Origin: Streptomyces globisporus
GTDB lineage: Bacteria; Actinomycetota; Actinomycetes; Streptomycetales; Streptomycetaceae
DNA: 64,000 nt
Direction: 5' to 3'
NCBI GenBank assembly: GCA_014649555.1
Contig: BMTG01000001.1
Location: forward strand, 1,240,001-1,304,000
Below, piece after piece: positions 31,895 to 41,900 of this stretch. The notes beneath the pieces are model-generated. The model was not told the origin of the DNA. It saw only the letters and a list, made by a program, of their open reading frames with translations, and did no database searches. The position numbers and the translations under genes are program-made. How positions within the stretch are numbered: the first letter of the stretch is position 1; each line of letters starts with the position of its first letter.

Positions 31895-34791
31895 GTGCCT
31901 TCCAGCCCTTCCGCGATCACCTCCGCGAGGTGCCGCGCCCTGCGGCCGGCCAGCTGGTCGAGCTGCGTACGGCAGGAGAAGCCGTCCGCGAGGAGTTCCG
32001 TCCCGGGTTCCGCCTCCCGTACGGCGGGGAGCAGCCGCTCCTCCGCGCAGGCGACCGACACCTCCCAGTGCCCCCTCTCGAAGCCGAAGTTCCCGGCGAG
32101 CCCGCAGCAGCCGCCGCTGAGATCGCCGGTCAGACCCAGCCGTTCCCGCAGCCGCCGTTCCGCCGCGTCGCCGAGCACCGCGTGCTGGTGGCAGTGCGTC
32201 TGGCCGGCGGCCGGGCGGTCCAGGCGGGGCGGTGTCCAGTCGGGGGCGTACTCCTCCAGGTACTGGGCGAACGTCCGCACCGCCGAAGCAAGTTCGGCGG
32301 CGCGCGGGTCGTCGGGGAGGAGTTCGGGCAGATCCGTGCGCAGGATCGCGGCGCAGCTCGGCTCCAGGACGACGAGGGGCTGCCCGGGGAAGAGGTCCAG
32401 CCGGTCCAGGGTGCGGCGCATCACCCGGCGGGCCGCGTCGAGCTGCCCGGTCGATACGTACGTGAGCCCGCAGCACACCCCGCGCGGCGGCGGCAGCACC
32501 GTACGCCCCGTCGCCTCCTCCAGGACCCGCACCGCCGCCCGGCCCACCTCCGGGGAGAGATGCTCGGTGAAGGTGTCGGCCCAGAGGTGCACCACCCGGT
32601 CCGTCGACAGGACGTGCGTCCCCGTGCCCTGCCGCGCGCGCAGCCACCGGCTGTACGTCTCGGTCGCCAGCACCGGGATCGCCCGCTCGGGTGCGATCCC
32701 CGCCGCCCGCTTCGCGAGCGCGGCGAGCGGGCGCAGCCGGGCGAGGGCGTTGAGCGGGCGGGCGATGGGACGCGCCAGGCGCAGCCACTGCGGCAGGCGG
32801 CCCATCGCGTAGTGGGCGGCGGGCCGGAGGCGGCCCCGATAGTGGTGGTGCAGGAACTCCGCCTTGTACGTGGCCATGTCGACGCCCACCGGACAGTCGC
32901 TGCGGCAGCCCTTGCAGGAGAGGCAGAGGTCGAGCGCGTCCCGGACCTCCGTGCTGCGCCAGCCGTCCGTGATGACCTCACCGGCCAGCATCTCGTGGAG
33001 GAGCCGGGCCCGGCCCCGGGTCGAGTGGGCCTCCTCACCGGTCGCACGGAAGGAGGGGCACATGACGCCCGCGCCGGTCGCCTCCGTCGTACGGCACTTG
33101 GCGACGCCGACGCAGCGGCGGACCGCGCCCGCGAAGTCCCCGCCGTCCTGCGGATAGCCGAACTCCACGTCCACCGGGCGCTTCGGGAGAACGGAGAAGC
33201 GGAGGTTCGTATCGAGACGGTCCGGGCGGGCGAGCATCCCCGGGTTCAGGCCGCCGTCCGGGTCCCACAGGTCCTTGAACCGGCCGAAGAGGGCGACGAG
33301 TTCGTCCCCGTACATCCGGGGCAGCAGCTCCGCCCGCGCCTGCCCGTCGCCGTGCTCCCCGCTGAGGGAGCCGCCGTGCGCGACGACCAGATCGGCGGTC
33401 TCCTCGGAGAACCGGCGGAAGAGGGCCACCCCGGCCTCGGTGATCAGGTCGAAGTCGATGCGGACATGGATGCAGCCGTCGCCGAAGTGGCCGTACGGGG
33501 TGCCGCGCAGGCCGTGTTCGGCGAGCAGGGCGCGGAAGTCGCGGAGGTAGGCGCCGAGCCGGGCGGGCGGGACCGCGCAGTCCTCCCAGCCCGGCCAGGC
33601 CTCGCTGCCGTCGGGCATCCGGGTCGCGGTCCCGGCGGCGTCCTCGCGGATCCGCCACAGCGCCCGCTGCCCGGCCGGATCGGTGACGACGGCCCCGTCC
33701 ACCGCGTCGGCCGCCCGCAGCACGCGTTCGGCGTGCGCGCGGGCCTCGGCCGGGGTGGATCCGCCGGTCTCGACGAAGAGCCAGGCGGCCCCGCGCGGGA
33801 GCAGCCCGGCCGGTTCGCGTACGAGGTCGGCGGCCATGCCCTCGACGGTGAGCGGGCCGTACGGGAGAAGGCTCGGGGCGGCCTCGGCCGCGGCGGACTC
33901 GTCGGCGTACCCGAGGACGGCCAGGGCGCGGGCGGGCGGCGCCTCGACCAGGCGCACGGTGGCCTCGGTGACGACGCCGAGGGTGCCCTCGCTGCCGCAG
34001 AACGCCCGGACCGGGTCGGGGCCGCCGGGGTGTTCGGGGAGCAGGGCGTCGAGGGCGTACCCGGAGATGCGGCGCGGGAGGTCGGGGTAGCCGGTGCGCA
34101 GGAGGGCGAGGTGGGAGGCGACGAGTTCGCTCACGCCTCGGGGGCCGTGGGACGCCCCCGCCCCCCGTGCGCCGACGCCCGCCGGGCCCGTACCGCTCCC
34201 CTGCTCCAGCCGCAGCGCCTGACCCCCGTACCGGACGACCGACAGCCCCCGCACGTTGTCCGCCGTCGTGCCCCAGGCCACCGAGTGCGCGCCGCAGGAG
34301 TTGTTGCCGATCATCCCGCCGAGGGTGCAGCGGCTGTGGGTGGACGGGTCGGGGCCGAAGGTCAGCCCGTGGGGCGCGGCGGCGGCCCGCAGGTCGTCCA
34401 GGATCACGCCGGGCTGGACGACGGCGGTGCGGGTGGCGGGGTCCAGGTCGAGGATCGTCCGCAGATGGCGGGTGAGGTCGAGGACGAGGCCGGTGCCGGT
34501 GGCCTGTCCGGCGATGGACGTGCCGCCGCCGCGCGGGACGACCGGTACCCCGTACTCCTGGCAGACCGTCAGTGCGGCCGCGACGTCGTCGGCGTCGCGC
34601 GGGGCGAGCACGCCGAGGGGGACACGGCGGTAGTTGGACGCGTCCATCGTCGTCAACGCCCGGGCGGCGGGCCCGAAGTCGCTCGCGCCGCGCACGGCGG
34701 AGCGGAGCGCCGCGACGAAAGCCGGGGAGGCCGCGGAAGCACGTGATGCCGTGGCGGACGGTCCGGTATGCGGTCGATGCTGTTCGGCCAT
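31879..34791 (-). CDS. FAD-linked oxidase fused to Fe-S (GlpC-like) domain
   Basis: A 970-residue oxidoreductase of the D-lactate/glycolate dehydrogenase type. The N-terminal FAD-binding (PCMH) domain shows VVPRGGGTSIAGQATG near residue 90 and GGMIGNNSCGAHSVAWG near 158. A FAD-oxidase C domain follows with YGHFGDGCIHVRIDFDL and GSLSGEHGDGQARAEL. From about residue 570 come a CxxxxKC...MCPSF cluster site, CLSCKGCRSDCPVGVD, and two CCG-type modules (VCCGLTY and GGCCGLAGNFGFE). The enzyme likely passes electrons to the quinone pool at the membrane. The ATG has GAAGGA directly adjacent, so a start at an upstream in-frame GTG is possible. A divergent gap of about 260 bases separates it from the conservon. 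Confidence 0.87.
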   Translation of the reverse strand: MAEQHRPHTGPSATASRASAASPAFVAALRSAVRGASDFGPAARALTTMDASNYRRVPLGVLAPRDADDVAAALTVCQEYGVPVVPRGGGTSIAGQATGTGLVLDLTRHLRTILDLDPATRTAVVQPGVILDDLRAAAAPHGLTFGPDPSTHSRCTLGGMIGNNSCGAHSVAWGTTADNVRGLSVVRYGGQALRLEQGSGTGPAGVGARGAGASHGPRGVSELVASHLALLRTGYPDLPRRISGYALDALLPEHPGGPDPVRAFCGSEGTLGVVTEATVRLVEAPPARALAVLGYADESAAAEAAPSLLPYGPLTVEGMAADLVREPAGLLPRGAAWLFVETGGSTPAEARAHAERVLRAADAVDGAVVTDPAGQRALWRIREDAAGTATRMPDGSEAWPGWEDCAVPPARLGAYLRDFRALLAEHGLRGTPYGHFGDGCIHVRIDFDLITEAGVALFRRFSEETADLVVAHGGSLSGEHGDGQARAELLPRMYGDELVALFGRFKDLWDPDGGLNPGMLARPDRLDTNLRFSVLPKRPVDVEFGYPQDGGDFAGAVRRCVGVAKCRTTEATGAGVMCPSFRATGEEAHSTRGRARLLHEMLAGEVITDGWRSTEVRDALDLCLSCKGCRSDCPVGVDMATYKAEFLHHHYRGRLRPAAHYAMGRLPQWLRLARPIARPLNALARLRPLAALAKRAAGIAPERAIPVLATETYSRWLRARQGTGTHVLSTDRVVHLWADTFTEHLSPEVGRAAVRVLEEATGRTVLPPPRGVCCGLTYVSTGQLDAARRVMRRTLDRLDLFPGQPLVVLEPSCAAILRTDLPELLPDDPRAAELASAVRTFAQYLEEYAPDWTPPRLDRPAAGQTHCHQHAVLGDAAERRLRERLGLTGDLSGGCCGLAGNFGFERGHWEVSVACAEERLLPAVREAEPGTELLADGFSCRTQLDQLAGRRARHLAEVIAEGLEGTRPPT

Positions 34792-34902
34792 TCCTTCAGC
34801 ATGCCGCCGGTCCTGATGAACTCTTGGGATGCGCACGGATGAAAGTGCATAAGCCGCACAAAAAAGCCCACAAGATCTTCCCAAACAGACCGTCAAGTCT
34901 CC

Positions 34903-34908
34903 TATAGT
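34903..34908 (+). promoter_or_regulatory. Possible -10 box (TATAGT) for the conservon
   Basis: TATAGT lies in the AT-richer part of the divergent gap 34792-35053, about 145 bases before the preferred cvnA start. No matching -35 box is evident. The region otherwise contains no gene that I can support. Confidence 0.4.
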
Positions 34909-35053
34909 GACCAAGACTTGCGCAGGAACTATCAGCTCCAGTTGTGCAGGATCGCCCGTACCCGTGACGAAGTGTCCTGAATTCGCCGCACCAGCACCGC
35001 CCGAACGCCCTACCGTCCCACCGCCCCGCACCGTCCGCCACCGAGGACTCCGA

Positions 35054-36670
35054 TTGCGCCCCTCACACCGGCCCACCGCACTCGCCCTGCTGATATCGGC
35101 AGCCGCAACCGGCACGCTGACCCTGTGGGCCGTCGCCTCGGCCCCCGACACGGTTCGGACCCCGCTGGCCTGGGGCGCGGGCGCAGCCGCCGTGCTGCTG
35201 AGCGTCTGCGTGGCCGTCACCGTCCACACCCTGGGGACCGCGCGAACGCTGCGCACCCTGCGGGCCGCCGACGCCCAGCGGTTCACCTCCGAGACCTCGC
35301 GCCTGGTCTCCGCCTCCGCCGTCGAGGCCCAGCGCTTCACGGCGGAGACCGCCCGGATCAAGGGTGCCGCCTCCGCCGAGACCGCCCGGCTCGTCGCCGA
35401 GTCCCGTGCCGAGAACGAGCGGATCGTCGCGGCGGCCGCCGCCGAACAGGCCCGCCTCCAGGTCAGCGTCGACCGGCTCGCGGCCCGTGCCACGCGCGCC
35501 GAGACCGAGCGTTCCGCCGCCGTCGCCGCCTGCGCCAACGCGGCGGGCCGGATGCAGGCCCTGTCCACCAGCATGCTGGCCGACCTCCGCGAGATGGAGC
35601 ACCGGCACTCCGACGAGTCCGTGCTCGGGGACCTGCTCCACCTGGACCACCGCACCGCCCAGGCGGGCCGCCTGGCCGACTCCATCGCCGTGCTGACCGG
35701 GGCCCGTTCCGGCCGGCGCTGGGCGAAGCCGATCGTCATGGAGTCGATCCTGCGCGGCGCGATGGGCCGGATCGGCAGCTACCAGCGGGTCCGTCTCCAC
35801 TCCACCAGCGATGTCGCCATCGCCGGTCACGCGGCCGAGGGCGTCATGCACGCGCTCGCCGAACTCCTCGACAACGCGGCCAACTTCTCGCCGCCCACCG
35901 CCGAGGTGCATGTGTACGTGGAGGAGGTCCCGGCGGGCATCGTCATCACCGTCGAGGACAGCGGGCTCGTCATGAGCGAGGTGCAGCTGCGCCGCGCGGA
36001 GCGGGCCGTCTCCGCCGACCACCAGGACCTCACCAACCTCTCCGGCACCCGCCTCGGGCTCGCGGTCGTCGGCCGGCTGGCCCGTAAGCACGGCCTGACC
36101 GTCTCCTTCCGGCCGTCCGCACGCGGAGGCACGGGCGCGCTGATGATGCTCCCTCAGGAGCTGATCTCCCGAGCGGTGGCACCGGCACCGGCTGCGACGA
36201 CCACACCGACGGCACCGGCGACCTCACCGGTGGCGACCGCACCGGCCCCCGCGGACACCGCCCCCACCGTCGAACTCCCCGCCGAGCCCGAGCCCTCGCA
36301 CGCCTCGGCCGCCGGAACGGACGCCGCCGCCGACGCGGGCCGGCTCCCCCGGACCCGTACCGAGGACGACGCCTCCACGCCCCTGACCCCGGCGGCGGAA
36401 GCGGACTCCCCTGGTTCACCGGTCTCCTCCGCGGACTCGGTCTCCGAGTCCACCGGCAGCGTGCCCGAGTTCGGCGAGAGCGGCCTGCCCAAGCGCCGCC
36501 GCGGCCGGACGCTGGCCGCCGCCGAAGCCCGTACCGGCAACGCCGCCCCCGGCGGAGCCGACACCCCCCGGGCCCGTACCACCGACCCGAAGGTCCAGGC
36601 AGCGCGCTTCAGCACCTTCAGCAAGGCGGTACGAGCCAACTCCCCGCACCCGGAAGGCAACACCCGATGA
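35054..36670 (+). CDS. cvnA: Conservon sensor-like ATPase CvnA
   Basis: A sensor-kinase-like protein of 538 residues from the preferred TTG (GAGGA six bases upstream); an in-frame GTG at 34964 is the alternative. Two N-terminal membrane segments (residues about 8-30 and 38-62) are followed by a long alanine/glutamate-rich coiled coil to about residue 165. A HATPase domain has the N box ALAELLDNAANFSPP near 280 and VEDSGLVMS near 312. The last 180 residues are low-complexity Ala/Pro/Thr with a basic KRRRGRT patch. No clear phospho-acceptor His box is seen, as in other CvnA proteins. The stop overlaps cvnB (ATGA). Confidence 0.88.
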   Translation: MRPSHRPTALALLISAAATGTLTLWAVASAPDTVRTPLAWGAGAAAVLLSVCVAVTVHTLGTARTLRTLRAADAQRFTSETSRLVSASAVEAQRFTAETARIKGAASAETARLVAESRAENERIVAAAAAEQARLQVSVDRLAARATRAETERSAAVAACANAAGRMQALSTSMLADLREMEHRHSDESVLGDLLHLDHRTAQAGRLADSIAVLTGARSGRRWAKPIVMESILRGAMGRIGSYQRVRLHSTSDVAIAGHAAEGVMHALAELLDNAANFSPPTAEVHVYVEEVPAGIVITVEDSGLVMSEVQLRRAERAVSADHQDLTNLSGTRLGLAVVGRLARKHGLTVSFRPSARGGTGALMMLPQELISRAVAPAPAATTTPTAPATSPVATAPAPADTAPTVELPAEPEPSHASAAGTDAAADAGRLPRTRTEDDASTPLTPAAEADSPGSPVSSADSVSESTGSVPEFGESGLPKRRRGRTLAAAEARTGNAAPGGADTPRARTTDPKVQAARFSTFSKAVRANSPHPEGNTR

Positions 36671-37086
36671 CCGCGACCACCGACGAGAAGCTCAACTGGC
36701 TGCTGGAGGGGCTGCTCGACCGCACCCCCGGTACCCGCCACGCCCTCGTCCTGTCCCGCGACGGCCTCAAGCTGTGCCGCACCCCCGAGCTCTCCGTCGA
36801 CCAGGCCGACCAGCTGGCCGCGATCTCCGCCGGGATCCAGAGCCTGTCGCACGGCGCGTCCATCGAGTTCGGTGACGGCACCGGCGGCGTACGGTCCGCG
36901 ATGGCCGAGTTCTACGGCGGCGTGCTGTTCATCGTCGAGGCGGGGGCCGGGGCCCACCTGGCCGTCGTCGCCGACGAGGACTCCGACGTGGGCCTCGTCG
37001 GCCACAACATGAGCGAGCTCGTCGAGCAGCTCGGCGAGCACCTCGTGGCGCCGCCGCGCGAACCCGCCGAGGCCCCGTCCGTATGA
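36667..37086 (+). CDS. cvnB: Conservon roadblock/LC7 protein CvnB
   Basis: A 139-residue roadblock/LC7 (MglB-like) protein, starting KLNWLLEGLLDRTPGTRHALVLSRDGL. This family binds small GTPases; in conservons CvnB is thought to bridge the sensor CvnA and the GTPase CvnD at the membrane. It overlaps cvnA and cvnC by 4 bases at each end. Confidence 0.93.
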   Translation: MTATTDEKLNWLLEGLLDRTPGTRHALVLSRDGLKLCRTPELSVDQADQLAAISAGIQSLSHGASIEFGDGTGGVRSAMAEFYGGVLFIVEAGAGAHLAVVADEDSDVGLVGHNMSELVEQLGEHLVAPPREPAEAPSV

Positions 37087-37454
37087 CGACGGCGCCCCGC
37101 CCCCGACCGGGCCGCGACGACGATCCGGACCGGCTGTACACCCTCACCGGGGGACGCAGCCGGTCCGACTCCGCCGCCTTCGACCTGGTGACGCTCGTCG
37201 TCGCCGAGTGCGACCCGTCCCCGGGGATGCAGTCCGAACACGTCGCGATCCTGCGGATGTGCTCGGGCCCCACCGCCGTCGTCGAGATCGCCGCGAGCCT
37301 GAGCCTGCCGGTCAGCATCGTCCGCATCCTGCTCTGCGACCTGCTCGACACCGGCCGGATCAGCGCCCGCCACCCCCGTACAGCCCGTGTCGCGGACCGG
37401 CTCCCCGACCCCGACATCCTGGAACAGGTGCTCGTTGGACTCCGCAACCTCTGA
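37083..37454 (+). CDS. cvnC: Conservon DUF742 protein CvnC
   Basis: A 123-residue DUF742 protein with the typical RLYTLTGGRSR near residue 18, LDLVTLV-like FDLVTLVVAE, and a winged-helix-like VEIAASLSLPVSIVRILLCDLLDTGRI segment. It is the third conservon component, likely an adaptor. Its last 20 bases overlap the start of cvnD. Confidence 0.93.
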   Translation: MTTAPRPRPGRDDDPDRLYTLTGGRSRSDSAAFDLVTLVVAECDPSPGMQSEHVAILRMCSGPTAVVEIAASLSLPVSIVRILLCDLLDTGRISARHPRTARVADRLPDPDILEQVLVGLRNL

Positions 37455-38109
37455 CCGCGCCACCCTGAGCTCCACCGCCGACAACGGACTCAAGATCGTT
37501 GTCGTGGGCGGCTTCGGCGTCGGCAAGACCACCATGGTCCGATCCGTGAGCGAGATCCGTCCGCTCAACACGGAGGAGACCATGACCCGCGCGGGCGAGG
37601 CCGTCGACGACCTCGCCGGCGTCCACGCCAAGACGTCCACCACGGTGGCGTTCGACTTCGGCCGGATCACGCTCGACGAGCGCTCCGTGCTGTACCTCTT
37701 CGGCGCACCCGGACAGGAGCGCTTCTGGTTCCTGTGGGACCGGCTGTTCGCCGGCACGCTCGGCGCGGTCGTCCTCGTCGACACCCGCCGGCTCGCCGAC
37801 TCCTGGTACGCCATCGACCGCCTGGAGCACCACGGCACACCGTTCATCGTGGCGTGCAACGACTTCGGCGGCCCGCTCCACAGCGAGCAGCAGATCCGGG
37901 AGGCCCTGGACCTCTCGGAGGACGTACCGCTGGTGGAGTGCGACGCCCGCGACCGGTCCTCCAGCAAGTACGTGCTGATCACGCTCGCCGAGCACCTCGC
38001 CGCGCTCTCCGCCGCCCGCCTCCAGGCCACCGGAACGACCGCCTCCGAGGCGGTCGCCCCCGAAGCGGCCCTGGCTGCGGCCGGCCCGACCCCGGAGCCC
38101 GCCCCGTGA
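37435..38109 (+). CDS. cvnD: Conservon small GTPase CvnD
   Basis: A 224-residue Ras-like ATP/GTP-binding protein. P-loop GGFGVGKTTMV is at about residues 24-34, and the switch II region reads LYLFGAPGQERFWFLW, where the usual Asp of DxxG is replaced. The G4 position reads VACNDFGG rather than NKxD, and the G5 region ECDARDRSSSK is kept. The start is TTG with a GGAACAGG stretch upstream, overlapping cvnC by 20 bases. The C-terminus is Ala/Pro-rich. Nucleotide specificity may differ from classic GTPases, a known feature of this family. Confidence 0.9.
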   Translation: MDSATSDRATLSSTADNGLKIVVVGGFGVGKTTMVRSVSEIRPLNTEETMTRAGEAVDDLAGVHAKTSTTVAFDFGRITLDERSVLYLFGAPGQERFWFLWDRLFAGTLGAVVLVDTRRLADSWYAIDRLEHHGTPFIVACNDFGGPLHSEQQIREALDLSEDVPLVECDARDRSSSKYVLITLAEHLAALSAARLQATGTTASEAVAPEAALAAAGPTPEPAP

Positions 38110-39368
38110 CCACTGTCTCCGGCTGCCCCGTCACCCACACCTCCGTCCCGCTGTCCGGGCCCCGCTTCCAGAGCGACCCCGTCCAGCTCTACCGGGACCT
38201 GCGGCGCGACCACGGGGCGATCGCCCCGGTCGTCCTCGACGGCGACGTCCCCGCCTGGCTCGTCCTCGGCTACCGCGAACTGCACCAGGTCACCGGCGAC
38301 CCGGTCCTCTTCAGCCGGGACTCCGAGCTGTGGAACCAGTGGGACCGCATCCCCGACGACTGGCCGCTGCTGCCGATGATCGGGCGCAGGCAGCCCTCGA
38401 TCCTCTACACGGTCGGCGAGCGCCACAGCGTCCGCGCGATGATGATCAGCAACGCGCTGGAGGGCGTCGACCCGTTCTCGCTGAAGCGGTACGCCGAGGA
38501 GTTCGCCGACGAGCTGATCGACCGGTTCTGCACCAAGGGCTCGGTCGACATCATCGCGGAGTACGCCAAGCTGCTCCCCGCCCTGGTCCTGGCCAGGATC
38601 TACGGCTTCTCCGACGAGGAGGCGCACCCGCTGGTCGGCGCGATCAACGACATGATCGACGGCCGGGAGCGGGCGCTGGCCGGACAGCAGCACCTGGGTG
38701 CGTCGATGTTCCAGCTGCTGGCGGACAAGCACGCCGAGCCCGGCGACGACGTGGCCACCCGGATGCTCGCCGACCCCGGCGGCTTCACCGACGAGGAGGT
38801 CGCCCAGGACCTCATGGTGATGATGGCGGCCGGTCACCAGCCGACCGCCGACTGGATGGGCAACTCGCTGCGCCTGATGCTCACCGACGACCGGTTCGCC
38901 GCCTCGCTCTCCGGCGGCCGGCACAGCGTCGCCGAGGCCATGAACGAGGTCCTCTGGGAGGACACCCCGACGCAGAACGTGGCCGGCCGCTGGGCCGCCC
39001 GCGACACCCACCTCGGCGGGCGCCACATCCGCGCCGGCGACCTGCTGCTCCTGGGCCTCGCCGCCGCCAACGGCGACCCGCAGGTACGGACCGACGGCTC
39101 GGCGCTGACCGGCGGCAACAACGCCTTCCTCTCCTTCGGCCACGGCGAGCACCGCTGCCCGTTCCCGGCCCAGGAGACCGCCGAGGTCATCGCCCGTACC
39201 GGTATCGAGGTCCTGCTCGACCGGCTGCCGGACGTGGACCTCGCCGTCCCCGCCGAGCAGCTCACCCGCCGCCCGTCGCCGTGGCTGCGCGGACTGACGG
39301 ACCTGCCGGTGCTCTTCACTCCCACCCCTGCCCTCGGCAGACCCGGAAGCCACGGAGGCCCCGCATGA
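38106..39368 (+). CDS. CYP157-like P450 lacking the ExxR motif
   Basis: A 420-residue P450 coupled to cvnD by a GTGA overlap and to the next P450 by ATGA. The heme loop FLSFGHGEHRCPFPAQ is intact with the ligand Cys at about residue 351. At the K helix, where P450s have E-x-x-R, it reads EVLW (Glu281, Trp284). The I helix reads AAGHQPTADW instead of AGxET. Both deviations are known for CYP157 enzymes of Streptomyces conservons. It may be an atypical catalyst or a redox- or ligand-binding partner in the conservon complex. Confidence 0.92.
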   Translation: MTTVSGCPVTHTSVPLSGPRFQSDPVQLYRDLRRDHGAIAPVVLDGDVPAWLVLGYRELHQVTGDPVLFSRDSELWNQWDRIPDDWPLLPMIGRRQPSILYTVGERHSVRAMMISNALEGVDPFSLKRYAEEFADELIDRFCTKGSVDIIAEYAKLLPALVLARIYGFSDEEAHPLVGAINDMIDGRERALAGQQHLGASMFQLLADKHAEPGDDVATRMLADPGGFTDEEVAQDLMVMMAAGHQPTADWMGNSLRLMLTDDRFAASLSGGRHSVAEAMNEVLWEDTPTQNVAGRWAARDTHLGGRHIRAGDLLLLGLAAANGDPQVRTDGSALTGGNNAFLSFGHGEHRCPFPAQETAEVIARTGIEVLLDRLPDVDLAVPAEQLTRRPSPWLRGLTDLPVLFTPTPALGRPGSHGGPA

Positions 39369-40594
39369 CCCGTATCGCGCTCGACCCCTTCGTCAGAGAC
39401 CTCGACGGCGAGAGTGCCGCGCTGCGGGCCGCCGGCCCGCTGGCCGAGGTGGAGCTGCCGGGCGGTGTACACGTGTACGCAGTCACCCGCCACGCGGAGG
39501 CCCGTGCGCTGCTCACCGACAGCCGGGTGGTCAAGGACATCGACGTCTGGAACGCCTGGCGGCGCGGCGAGATACCGATGGACTGGCCGCTGATCGGCCT
39601 GGCCAACCCGGGCCGCTCGATGCTGACGGTCGACGGGGCCGACCACCGCCGGCTCCGTACGCTGGTGGCGCAGGCGCTCACGGTGAAACGGGTGGAGCGG
39701 CTGCGGGCGGGCATCGAAGCCCTCACGAACGCGAGCCTGGAGAAGCTGGCGGCGCTGCCCGCCGGGGAGCCGGTCGACCTCAAGGCGGAGTTCGCCTACC
39801 CCCTCCCCATGAACGTCATCAGCGAGCTGATGGGCGTGGACGCGGCGGACCACCCGCGGCTGAAGGAACTGTTCGAGAAGTTCTTCTCGACGCAGACCCC
39901 GCCGGAGGAGGTCCCGCAGATGATGGCGGACCTCGGGACCCTCTTCACGAAGATCGTCGACGGCAAGCGGGCGAACCCGGGCGACGACCTCACCAGCGCG
40001 CTGATCGCGGCCTCCGAGAACGGTGACCACCTCACCGACGAGGAGATCGTCAACACGCTGCAACTGATCATCGCCGCCGGACACGAGACCACGATCAGCC
40101 TGATCGTCAACGTGGTGGAGGCCCTCCAGACCCACCCGGAACAGCGCAAGAAGGTCCTCAACGGCGAGATCCCGTGGGACGGCGTGATCGAGGAGACGCT
40201 GCGCTGGAACACCCCGACCTCGCACGTCCTGATCCGCTTCGCGACGGAGGACATCGAGGTCGGCGACAAGGTTCTACCCAAGGGCGAGGGCCTGATCATC
40301 TCGTTCGGCGCGCTGGGCCGGGACGAGGAGCAGTACGGCCCGACGGCGGGCGACTTCGACGCCACGCGCTCCCCGAACCGCCACATCGCCTTCGGCCACG
40401 GCCCGCACGTCTGCCCCGGCGCGGCGCTGTCCCGCCTGGAGGCGGGCATCGCCCTCCCGGCCCTCTACGAGCGCTTCCCGGAACTGGACCTGGCGGTCCC
40501 GGCATCCGAACTGCGCAACAAGCCGATCGTGACGCAGAACGACCTGCACGAGCTGCCGGTGGAGCTGGGCTGCCCGTTCGGCCACGACGCCTGA
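39365..40594 (+). CDS. CYP154-like cytochrome P450
   Basis: A 409-residue P450, last gene of the conservon operon. All canonical motifs are intact: I-helix IIAAGHETTISL, K-helix EETLRWN and heme loop FGHGPHVCPGAALSRLEAG with Cys at about residue 350. The pairing of a CYP157-like and a CYP154-like enzyme behind cvnD is a recurring arrangement in Streptomyces. The N-terminal RRGEIPMDWPL segment is shared with the P450 at 22063. The natural substrate is unknown. Confidence 0.93.
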   Translation: MTRIALDPFVRDLDGESAALRAAGPLAEVELPGGVHVYAVTRHAEARALLTDSRVVKDIDVWNAWRRGEIPMDWPLIGLANPGRSMLTVDGADHRRLRTLVAQALTVKRVERLRAGIEALTNASLEKLAALPAGEPVDLKAEFAYPLPMNVISELMGVDAADHPRLKELFEKFFSTQTPPEEVPQMMADLGTLFTKIVDGKRANPGDDLTSALIAASENGDHLTDEEIVNTLQLIIAAGHETTISLIVNVVEALQTHPEQRKKVLNGEIPWDGVIEETLRWNTPTSHVLIRFATEDIEVGDKVLPKGEGLIISFGALGRDEEQYGPTAGDFDATRSPNRHIAFGHGPHVCPGAALSRLEAGIALPALYERFPELDLAVPASELRNKPIVTQNDLHELPVELGCPFGHDA

Positions 40595-41809
<1,215 letters not shown>

Positions 41810-41831
41810 CTCCTCGGTTCTCCGCTGTACG

Positions 41832-41870
41832 GAGACGGCCCGGCACCCCGCGTGGGTGCCGGGCCGTCTC
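41832..41870 (+). terminator. Perfect 17-bp hairpin after serC
   Basis: GAGACGGCCCGGCACCC pairs perfectly with 41854-41870 around a CGCGT loop, 22 bases after the serC stop. Confidence 0.88.
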
Positions 41871-41900
41871 GGCGTCCCCCTTTCGCCCAGGAGGCCCGCA

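Noticed and set aside
34907-35053. Longer CvnA starting at GTG 34907
   Set aside because: This GTG lies within a TATAGT -10-like box and has no ribosome binding site; the extra N-terminus is Pro/Cys-rich and unlike the family. A TTG at 35054 with GAGGA upstream is preferred.
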